Under the pieces are notes generated by a model. The model made no database searches and was not told the DNA's origin. It worked only from the letters and a program-made list of their open reading frames with translations. The position numbers were made by a program, and so were the translations under genes. DNA of 36,271 nucleotides from Setaria digitata (Eukaryota > Nematoda > Chromadorea > Rhabditida > Setariidae), in NCBI GenBank assembly GCA_003640385.1, contig RCAB01000577.1:1-36271 (forward strand), given 5' to 3'. Positions 22,860 through 33,400 of this stretch are shown in pieces; within the stretch, counting starts at the first letter, position 1; each line of letters starts with the position of its first letter.

Positions 22860-24815
22860 ATGTTGAAGTTCCATTTATGGTCATGCCGCTTCTTTGCGGG
22901 AGTGTCGGCGATACTTTCTCTAACCAATTTACACTATATCAGATTTTTGAATGCTTTTATCCGAACTGGTTTAGGGACAGTAAGTTAGTTAGCTCTATTC
23001 TACATTTTTTGTTCCTGCTTTCTGGTCTTCCTCACTAGTCAGGGAGTCTAAGAGAAAGTCGAGATATTAGTCCTGACATTTTGTATTGGTTAGGGTTAGT
23101 TTTAGACTTATTTTTCTACCCGTTGTGTTTATTTGCCATTAGTTCTCTCTTCCGCTAAAAAGATTATTCTGTTGCAGGGCTTGTACTGCCTTGTTCATTT
23201 CTTAGTAATAATGATTGTTGGATGCGAATACCTGATCCTATTCCCGTATGAGCAACAAGTACGACCATCATTTCTTATCCCTGTTTATTATACTGTCGGA
23301 GTATACTTAATTGTTTGTATTCTCTTTCATTACCAGAAAGCATGTTCAGTGGATCCTGGACGACCGGAATTTGTAAGTTATTTCGTCAAACATCTTTTCA
23401 AATATCTCTCGATATTCCGTATACCAATATATACCTTTTTTTTTTCTGTAATGTTTTTCTGTTTCTGTTACATATACCGCAATATTTATAGTCTGATGCA
23501 GAGCCACATTGTATCTCATGTGGATACCACAAACCAGAAGGAACACACCACTGTTCACTTTGCGGTCGTTGTGTGTTATATATGGACCATCACTGTGTAT
23601 GGATCAATCAGTGTGTAGGTCTTAATAATCATCGATATTTCCTACAATTCATTATCTATGTGTGGTTTTCGCAGTGCTTCATACTCGTTGCCAATTATAC
23701 GGCCTTCTGGGAACATTTGTATTCTGTTAATGTTTGTTTCTACATTTTCTACATATTTATATTTTCTTCCTTTACTTAATAGTGCAATATTTGAAGGAAA
23801 TGTAACGTAGTTTTTGATTTCAAGTTAATAATCTCATGCTAAAATTAGCTAAAATTAGTTCTTCAAGTGCATATGTGTATAGTTAATGCTGAAATATAGT
23901 TTACAGCATTTCAAACATCAAATGGGAATTGACGTTTAACGTCGAAACATTTGGGAAGAAACAAATCAATTGAAAATGGAAATTGTTTTAAGCAAATACC
24001 GGATTTTGCAGCACTTGTCAATAGTACCATATTGTGCGCAGCATCTATCTTTGGCACCTTGGCGTGGTTTGCTCTGTTCACTGATGCCAAATCTTTTGAA
24101 TAGTTATATTTGTTTTGTTTATGGACTCGCAGCGCTTTTAGTCATTATTCTTGGAATGTTTGCAGCATGGAATATGTACTTAATCTCTATTGGGGAAACT
24201 TTCGTCGATTATTTGGTTAGTTTTCATTTTTTCTAATGCTGCTTTCTGTGACATCGTTTGGTATTTTCAAAGTGGTATTTGGCCGCAAATGCATCATTGG
24301 AAATGAATTGAAATACAACATCTCTAATCTTTAAAAACTTTCATAAATATTGTTTCCTTTTAACGCGTCAAGTACTATGTACAAATAGAGCAGTAAGTAG
24401 GCGGAAAAAATGAGAACCATAAGCTTCTGGATTTTTCCCCATGCAAAATCTTATATAGTGACGTGTTAGGACTTCTTGCCGGATGTTTGTTTCTATACAT
24501 ATATATTGGGAGAAAATTACGTGCTTTTTGGAAGAAATTGAAAATATGGAAAATTTACATGCTTTCACAATAGCATCTTAAGCTTCAAATCTTTTTCCTT
24601 TTAATACCTGAACTGTTTAGCAACACCGTGACTATCGACGAAAGCAGCTCAGATGGCGACCACCAAACGATCTCGGATTCATGGAGAACTGGCGTTGTTT
24701 CTTAGGATTAAGACAAGGTCGTACCTTCTTACGACACATTCTCTTGCCATCCTCTCATTATCCCATTGACAGGCGCCTCATGTGTAAGAATGATGTTCTG
24801 TCATTCGTCGTTTGA
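22860..24815 (+). CDS. ZDHHC16: DHHC palmitoyltransferase, ZDHHC16-like
   Basis: Exons 22860-22979, 23178-23372, 23492-23725, 24012-24215 and 24621-24815 join in phase to 948 bases, 315 residues plus TGA. Using the alternative acceptor at 24042 gives 305. The enzyme transfers palmitate to cysteines of membrane-associated proteins through a cysteine thioester. The zinc-binding cysteine-rich domain occupies about residues 109-155: C112, C115, H125, C126, C129, C132, then DHHC at 137-140 and WINQCVGLNNHRYF. C140 is the acyl-accepting cysteine. Two membrane segments precede it (about 40-62 and 73-92) and two follow, the last ending AAWNMYLISIGETF. The ISxGET motif and the C-terminal GFMENWRCFLG and LLPSSHYP blocks match ZDHHC16 (ABL2-interacting DHHC) rather than other DHHC enzymes. 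It is somewhat shorter than the 377-residue human protein, mainly at the N terminus. The human DHHC-CPW tryptophan context is conserved but with V in place of P after the catalytic cysteine. Confidence 0.9.
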
Positions 24816-25230
24816 ATTGTTAGTTTTTTTTATTTCATTTACGATGTGTTCCTTTCAGTGTTGTTCCTTACTTTTATTTCAAGTGTATAAATGTTTCATT
24901 TTTTTTTCCACTGATTTATCTAGATCCTATATGGAAATAATTTTAACTGTTTAATTTACAATTTTATATCTTCATCATCTTATAACTCTCACTACTTGAG
25001 CGCTATGAGCGACTTAATCCAGCATTAACTGACCATTCATGAAACTAACAAAATAACTATTGACAAATGATAGAGGTTTAAGAAAGAAATGAATAATTAT
25101 CAGACGCTAAAATTTGCTGATTTTGGTGGTCGTACATACACTTAGTAGATGATAACTGGTTTGACGAATATGAAATAAATAAGTATCAAAGATTTTGTAC
25201 AAATGAGGCACTAAATAGAAGACTTCAGAA
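24816..25230. other. convergent 3' ends
   Basis: The 415 bases between the stop of the DHHC gene (+) and the stop of the lectin gene (-) hold no frame. AATAAA at 25174-25179 on the plus strand could end the DHHC transcript, which would then reach to within about 50 bases of the lectin stop. Confidence 0.5.
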
Positions 25231-28200
25231 TTAATTCCTATCAGCTGTTGACATTTCATTTTTGTTCCAGAATTCATCAAGACTAATTGCGGATGTATGG
25301 TCTAGAACGGACACACGTGGACGCTCAAACAGTTCACCACGACGTATTTTCAGTAGTGTTTCTTCCCTCGTTATGCTACCCATTGTACCTTCTCGTCCAG
25401 CGAACGTTGGGTTTTGTTTGCTTCGACTAGGTAACGAGAGACTTTCCTCGGTTACTTGACAAGTATTAAAGCGTGGTTCAATCGTCAGAACCGTCGCTTC
25501 GATTCGTTCCAAGTTCGGCTGTCTTACCGAATGTGACTTTTGGTTTTGTTCTGTAGTTTGTCTGTAATTGTGTAACAGTTATAACTTCTGATTTGCTTCT
25601 AATCATGTAAATTGCTATAATGAGTGATTATCATTCGTATTCTTAGTTTGTTTTCAATGCACTACAAAGGAACAAAGAAACATTATTTATCCATCTTGAG
25701 CTCCTCGGAATTGAAATGTAACTAAATTTTTTGCAGAAAAATAGGAAATACTCTTCAATGATATGACAACCAACCTTAATAAAATTCCATCTGGTACTGC
25801 GTTGCCAGCATTTTCAGTTGTTGTAGTTGTTCTTGCACCGCTATTAACGTCATCACTATTCACAGCTACATTACAAGTTTTTTGGAACTCAGAACTTCCA
25901 ATATGTGGTACTATAACGGGGGGAGCTACCCGCTGCACATCGATTCCCGTAACTAGGCGTTGATTTACATCGGAACTGCCAATACGTGACAACGCATGTT
26001 GCTTTCTGCATTTGCGGTAACATAAATAAAGTAGAATAAGCATCAGCAGAAGCAGGAGGAATATAAACAACCAGAGAGTGAAACTGATGGGAGAATTCGC
26101 AACGCTGTTACGCATTTCTCTTCGTGGAGAATATGGTATTGTACTGCCATCTGAAAGTTTTTTTCTTAATGCATCGTTTCATTGCCTATTGTTGAAAATG
26201 AATATTACTGAGGATTAAATGTTAATTTACCTTGATGACGCTTACATATATATTCATGGCGATTTCTGCAATCTTCCAGAGCTAGGATGTTTCCCGTCGT
26301 GTCAGTCCAGTCTATGTAGACACACTCTTGTCCCGAATAACTTCCTGTGAGTTTCGGTAAGCTGAAACCACCACGATATGGAAGCAAAATGCTCATCATG
26401 CTTAATAGCTGTGGTATTTCTTCCTACATGATTCAATTACTACCAAAATTATTTCTAATTTTTTTTGCTTGGCCTTTGTACAATACTTACTGCGTTTGTA
26501 ACATGCACAGCTGTCCTCATTAAATCCACTTTGCATTTTAACTAAACCTTCTATTGGCGTGGTACTATGTGGCAGAGTGGTCCTTACAATTACTGGTACT
26601 GGAATAGTTCAGGGTATACTGCAGTCAAAATTTTTTGTTTTGTTTTCAGTATTGAATAAATGACCATCTACGAACTCTTCTGGCCAAGCTCCGGAGTTTT
26701 GATCCACGGGAACAAATCTGTTTTCATTGTTGTAATCCATATAACCAATCCATGGAGATGTTCTGCTTTTTGAATAAACAGCTAAAATATAGGACTTTAC
26801 ATTGTGAGTGGCTCTTCTTCCTTTCATAGTGGAAGTAATAGATGTCTGTTCAAAAGTCACCGGCGACAAAAGAATATTCCTTGGCAGAAGTCAACGTCAG
26901 CAGGTTGCTGCGTTCGAGGCCGCATTGCTTCTGTGCTTCAAACCATGTCAGACCGTAAACTGGTCTCTTTAGTACATAGCAATAACCTGATGAACTAGAA
27001 ATCCAGTTCGGTGGGCAGCCTGGCATATCTGAAAATCAGATGAAAAAAAGAAAAGAAAAAATAGATCGCTAGTCGTGCTAGTTGTGGCAGCACGTTCAGA
27101 GCAAGGTAAACCTACATTATGTTACATAGTCGAAGTGCTCGATAAGTACCTTCTGCTTCGCCATAAATTCACAAATTTAAATAGGAGTTAGCCTTTTTTT
27201 GTTTTGTCCTCAGTCAGAAAGTTTTGATGTCGAAGAAATGGGAATCGTTGAAAACTCTCAATGTCAGTAATTTATGTGTTCAACTGTGCTTGCTATCGTC
27301 CGCTAAATTCTAACCTGTAAAACTGTGACCTTACGCGGTTAATATTTCGTAGCGTTGCTACAGTTAACTTTTCAGAATCGTTTAAAGAATGGAAATACCA
27401 AATTCGACGAAGGACATATTGATGCCCTTTCCCTGGAACGCTTCATCGCTGTGAAAATAAACATAAAGTGAATTGGTGGTACTAATAACCGTATCAGGGT
27501 GTTTTTCACCGCACCAACGCACTACTTCCGGTGATTTCAACGTGTCGCCTTTGGAAATCAATAACTTTAGGATGACCAGAAGCATTACATCAATAATTGA
27601 AAAAAGAAAATTAAAGAGATCATACAAGAGGAGAGCACCATCTCAAACCACGCACATTTAGTGTTGTTTTTCCGTTACTGCATATGCTTTCCTTGCCGGT
27701 TATTCATTTATTTTCCTGAGAATCATTCTTGAAGAATGAGAATATGTAATTCGGTGGCAGACAACAAACTGATGCATTGATCTCTTTCTTTAAAATGCTT
27801 CCACAATTTGCTAGAATGATCCTACTCAGAAAAGTCTTACCATCATGAATAGAGCAATAATCGTCACATTCTGAGAATAGAGCATCATCAATACTCGAGT
27901 CATGAACAGTTAACATTATTCTTTTCCTGTTACTGCTACCCATCAGTATCCAGCTACACTGCATATTATTTTCGTATCGACCTCTTTCATACCCACTTGT
28001 ATGGAAATAGACTTTTTCACCATTTGATTTCGCTTTCAATATTACCGGCTCGGCTGCAGTACCATAAACGTTTGAAAAGTGAAACTTGGAGGAAGAAAAA
28101 CCCTTGCATATAATTAAACTGAAAATTCTTATTTTAAAGAATGTAAAATATCCCGAGTGATTCGAGGGAAACAAAGGCTGGATTCACTTGCAGCGTTGAT

Positions 28201-28623
28201 ATTTTTAGCTTCATAGGAAATTTCTGTTCAACAAATTAAATAAAAAGATTAAACTATATAACAAAAAGCTAGTCGAAACGGTAGCACAGCATACATTTCA
28301 AACGATATTGACTCGTACATGAGGTCAACCCTAGAATGACAAGAGCTAGGAGCCAACCACATTCGTGCCAATGAACTTCATATTAGCATTTGAATTAACA
28401 AAAAATTAATATCACCTGGACAAGTCTGTGCATATGCGACCATTGGGTGGTCGAAATTCAATGTCACAGCAGGAAAGATCATATTAAACACAAAAAAACC
28501 CTTTCCAGAGCAGAAAAACCGCAGCGGTAATTTAGAATAATGAAGGAGTAGTAGCAATGAGAAATGCTGGATATATTCAATTAGCCCGTTAATAAACAAG
28601 ACCAAGAAACTTGGCATAGACAT
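25231..28623 (-). CDS. membrane-anchored CUB / C-type lectin protein, one in-frame TGA
   Basis: Exons in transcript order: 28623-28416, 28053-27841, 27548-27399, 27028-26861, 26820-26491, 26419-26231, 26150-25775 and 25561-25231. All phases agree; 1965 bases, 655 codons including the stop. A CUB domain spans about residues 67-190: first Cys in QTCP, then HTSGYERGRYENNMQCSW, CDDYCSIHDGDT, WCGEKHP and ISTTNSLYVYF. A C-type lectin domain starts at CPPNW (about 195), with TWFEAQKQC, LLTLTSAKEYSF and WIGY. A second set of lectin C-terminal cysteines (GQECVYIDW, LEDCRNRHEYICKR) follows, so it may be one enlarged domain or one and a half. One membrane helix lies at about 443-464 (LWLFIFLLLLLMLILLYLC), then a 190-residue cytoplasmic tail. 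Codon 317 is TGA (minus strand 26611-26609) with good sequence continuing in frame. The N-terminal exon is hydrophobic, but its signal peptide is not typical and the start may be elsewhere. Likely a surface adhesion or recognition receptor; ligand unknown. Confidence 0.75.
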
Positions 28624-30473
28624 TACTAATCAGTACTGAATAATGAGGATCCAAATAATTAGTGGTGATGCAGATTCCAGGAACGATGCAGACTGGTTTG
28701 CATTGAATCTTTACAAAGCGGTGAGCCAAACACACTACTGCATGTAGAGTTCAGGATGACAGGATTGGTAGTGATAGTGGATTCATTCCGAAAAAGACCA
28801 ACCAATCACTTTACACTACTCAAGCTTTCTAGTCATTTTGAAAAGGCGTCCTTCTGCATCCATAGCAACCACACCAACAGTTTATCGGTCCATCGAGGGT
28901 AGCAGCACCGAGCGCTTCAACATTCGTCCAGTCATACTTGGAGATATCAACAATCTGTTTGCATCCTGAAAAGTAAAACTTATTAAAATTCTCTCCTCTT
29001 CCTGAACCTCCCACGTGCCACGAAATTCCGCATGAAATTCCATTGACCCATGATTTCCACTGCAATTTCCGAAAAAAAAAAACGAATTACACTTTACTCA
29101 TCACTTCGGTAATAAGTCAGATATATAACTAAAGCTAATTAAAACTATTAAGCAACTCGCCAAGCTTCTTCGCTTACATCCCGCAGATACAGTTATCAGA
29201 CAGTTGCATTCCTGTACTGTATCCCCTTTTAAATGAGAACCATAGAGAATATCAACTAGGTGTCAACCAACATACGATTAGTTGATGATAGTTATCACTA
29301 CGGAATGATTTGTCAGATTTCGCCTTACTTATAGCTATAACTAACCTAAAGACTCTTCTCATTCACTGAAAAAACTCTCGTAAACCATCTGCAGTCTATC
29401 TGCCGCTAACCACTGATTAAACGCTTTGCGAAAAAGAAAGTAATAAATCAACTCCGATCAAATAGATTCCATCTAAACAGCAGAGCCGGAGTGCACTCTA
29501 TGTCTCTCGTACCTGAATGCTTTAAAATTTTAATCAAAATCCTTATTTTCCTTCCCTAAGACAACACTGATGAGCAAGTGAACTGATCAGGACGATCAAG
29601 CTAGGGTAGAGTTCGTAGCATTCTCAAACTAAACAAGGAAACATTGGGAATGCATAGTCGATTCTGAATCAGTGACAGATGGAAATATGTGCACAAAGAA
29701 TCCACAACTTGACAATCTATGGCACTTGCTGAAGTACACATATCTTGGTATTAAATGACGCTAATATGTGACAGGTTTAGGGTACGAACTTCCGAAAGAT
29801 ACGCAGAAGTCAAATCATTCAGTTTCATCGTTATCTATCAACCACTGCATGGTACTTGCCCTCCGTCTAATTTATGTTTGGGTTCCCAAATCGACTATCG
29901 CACTGACCGTTCCTGCAATGCTAATCACTGAATAGATCAGTCTTAACCTTAATGGTTAATGGAGACCGGTGGGACGTAAGTTTCACACAGTGCAGTTTCT
30001 CGCACTGAAGTGGGGCTAGGCTTGCTCTGTGGTGTCGCGCTTCATTCTCGAGTTGCTTCAGTGTTCCAGCTCTGATCCTTATGTGTTTGCTGAGTGTTGC
30101 AGTGAATACAACACTCCTGGAGTAAGCGGTCAGCACATAACAGCTCTCAGTCTTGTACACAACACACGTCTTTCACGGCGGACTTTGGTCCTCTACTTGG
30201 TCGTCCCAGGCGCCATCATTAATAGATTAATAGTCTGCAGTTGTCGCTTGTTTTTCTTCCACCGTACCCATCGCTAGATCTCTTCTCAGCTCCCCGATAT
30301 CGCCTCAAATTCTCCTATCACTGCTAGGTGGTGAATTTGTCTGCAGTAACTGAAGTGCATCAAGCATCCAGCGATTTGTTCTTATGCGATTTCGTCCATC
30401 ATATCTGTGAAGTGTCCCCCATCTTTCGTACCATTCATTTCAGGGTGATGCAATTGATGCTGATGGGGTTGAT
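28624..30473. other. divergent intergenic region
   Basis: It separates the start of the lectin gene (-) from the start of nicastrin (+), about 1.85 kb. Apart from the minus-strand fragment at 28816-29064 I see no coding sequence. The nicastrin-proximal side contains CATTTCAG ending at 30443, 30 bases before its ATG, a candidate spliced-leader or 5' UTR acceptor. Confidence 0.4.
28816..29064 (-). pseudogene. possible decayed gene fragment, asparaginase-like motif
   Basis: On the minus strand a good acceptor (T-tract then TTGCAG) precedes an open frame from about 29064 to 28829 that is Cys/Trp/Gly-rich (e.g. CGISWHVGGSGRGENF, ATLDGPINCWCGC). A second acceptor (TTTTCAG) ends at 28966. The frame from 28965 hits TAA at 28884-28882 and immediately afterwards reads TVGVVAMDAEGRL before a stop at 28816. 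The T-V-G plus V-V-x-x-D-x-x-G pattern recalls the nucleophile threonine site of Ntn-hydrolase asparaginases (aspartylglucosaminidase, taspase). Neither frame continues into the rest of such an enzyme. It may be a relic, an unrecognised small gene or coincidence. Confidence 0.25.
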
Positions 30474-33400
30474 ATGAAACATTGGTACCGAATTATATTC
30501 TTCGTGACTTCTTGTATGGTGTTTTTCTTCCTAAATTTTGTTGATATTTTCCTTCTAATACGGATAATTTTACAGTTTGCCAAAAAAATACTTGGAATAT
30601 GTCAATCTTCGCTACAATTTTGCCAGCATTTGATAGATTCAAAACTTACACTATAAGTAATATAGGAAGTATACTGTGTTTCACTACTATTCGTAGATTT
30701 CTGTAACCGAAATTGGATGATATGATCATTATAGGTGAAGTAGATATGTAATGTAATTGAAAAGAGAATCATTTAGTGAAGATCAGTTTCGGTGAACGAT
30801 TATCAGATCAGATCTATCTAGATTTGATTGGTGGAAAATACAGCTGCTTTAGATTATTGAATGGAACACATGAAATTGGATGCAGTTGTAAGTACTTGCA
30901 CTATTTAAAACCAGATTTGTAGATGTTGTGAGAAATAGTTAAAATGAAAACTCTTTGGTGATACTGTTTCAGCAACAGAGGAAGGCAATGAGGGTGTTGT
31001 AGTCTATGCAGATAATGGTGATGAGCTGATTAATTTGGTAACAAATTTTGGTTTCACGAACGGCATCATCACTGCTTTCGACGTATTTCTTCTAAATGAG
31101 TAGGTTTAAAGCTCACTTTTGGTAATTTCGGGCGATACTGAATGTGCATGCAAAAAAAAAAAAAAGGATACGCAGTGATGTTATTTTTGCAGGAGGATAA
31201 TCAGAGTGTTAAAGAACGAAAAGGTACGTGGTGTGCTTCTTTTACTGAACAACTCTGCTACCAGCTACCAGAAACGACTAGATATCGGATTTTCAGAAGA
31301 TGCCTTTTGTCCTAACAATCAGTTTGGTACGACTTTTACTTAACTTTAATTTTGTCCCAACAGTCAGTTTGGTACGACTTCTGGTTCTATATCGGTAATT
31401 TTTTGAAAAGGTCAATAAATATGGTTTAGTTTGTTTAACGGGATGTATTTAACTAGTTGGGTGATTTTATAATTTTTTTTTTTTGCTTTTTTTTTTTTTA
31501 AAGTTTTTATAAATATTTAGATCTTTATGAGGACTGTGGAACTCGTTGGAATGAACATGGTGCATTACTGCCCGAAGGTTTTCGATTCATCAATTGGAGA
31601 AAACCTATTTTTATCATTGAAAATCACACTGAAATCGACATTATTAAGAACTTTGTAAGTGGATTTAGTACTATGTATTTACAGTAGTTTTTCGAAAAGA
31701 CCTAAATTACACTGATATGACTGGATTGCACTCATATAACTGTCATTTTGCTGCTGCATTGTATTACCTATATAAATTAGTAAAAAAGTAGCAATTGCAG
31801 TGCTATAAAGCATTCAACAAAAACAATTTAAGTGGAGCTGTACTTTGTTCAGCACATATGAAACATTTTATGCGAGGTGCGGGCAATGCTCAAATATGTC
31901 TCCAACGTCAAAGGCTCTTTTATGGCTTCTCGGATTCATCGTTAGTGCTCAAAAAAAAAAGTGTTCTCTAAAAATTATTCGCTATTTATTATTTGGAAAT
32001 AATAAGCCTTCATTGAATCTTCTTTGGTTCCAGGATCTCTCTCTGCGATCCACTGGGGGACAAAAATTTGTTCGCGACAATTCCAGCATTTATAAAGAAG
32101 TTCAGACCAAGAATCTTGATCCTATCTGCCAGGGTATGCTTGAACTTATATTTATTCTCTTCTAATTTATATTGCATGTTAGAATGTTAACTCAGAATGA
32201 ACAATAATGAAGTGGAATGACTGACGACTCTGTGTTTGAGGATATTGTAGATGGATTCCTTCAGTTCGTTCACGGAAGCAGCTGTTGGCGAGGTGTCTGT
32301 TCTCACTTCACTCGTTAGTCTCCTGGCGGTAGCTAAAACTATTGCAAATCATTCCAATGAATTTGAAGCTGTGGCACGTCAAAATGGACGAGCCGTCATT
32401 TTTGCCTTCTTTCATGGTGTACGTTCTTAAATTGTCGAATTGTGAATGCTTAGTAACTCCATTCACATAAACTTTAATGCTGTACTTTCAGGAATCGTTA
32501 GGTTATATTGGAAGTAGCTCCACAGTAAATAACATTAATGAAGGCAAATTTCCTCTGGATATTCAGCTGACAGATATTGATAGCTTTATTGAGGTAACGA
32601 TTATGAACTTTTTAGCAGTACTGATTTATTGCTCTGAGTGGCAGCAATCTAACGAGCCATTGTAGTATATACGGGACGAATCCATCAGACAAATGGAATG
32701 AAAATAAGGAAATGAACTTTACACTTTATTAATAAAGTCTGCTTACTTTCTGTTGCTGTTACTGTTGGTTATCATAATTTTGTAGGTGCAACAGCTTGAT
32801 GGTTCAGAGCCAGTGTTTTCTGTTTACATCAGTCCTCAATCTTACGACGTTCCTGGAAATGAAATTAAAGTATGTTGAGCTACAAAAAGACATGATTCAT
32901 TTCTAGTATGAGTGAAGTCCCTTTCCTACTTTTTGCAGCCAGTAGGTAGGATTCGATTAAATTATCTTAATTAAGTTGTACTTTATGTACAAATTCTATG
33001 TAATCAACTGCTTTGTGATTTTGTAGTTCTGTTTTTTTCTTTTTTATATCGCTAGATAAATTTTACTGCTATTTTAATTTCAGATTTTGCTAGATGGAGC
33101 CAGGTCTTCCCTTATGCAAAGTGAGTCAAGAAAGGATAGAAATAGAAAGGGAAGCAAAATAAATGTCGAAAGGAAAACTCAGCTACCACCCTCTTCTTTC
33201 CAGTCCTTTTTAAAAAAAAGACGTGATATATCTGGTTTCGTCCTCCGTCCTTTCGGTCAGCAGTATGTATACAAGTCAGTCAAACAAATTATTCATCTTT
33301 GAAATCCTAGTTAAAATGTATATGCCTGTAAAATGGATCATTATAATTATGTACTGAATATGAGTAGTTCATGTTCATCGACTTAAGATAATTGGAAAAA

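Noticed and set aside
25262..25963. Plus frames opposite the lectin cytoplasmic-tail exons
   Set aside because: Shadows; the minus-strand exons join in phase and continue from the membrane helix.
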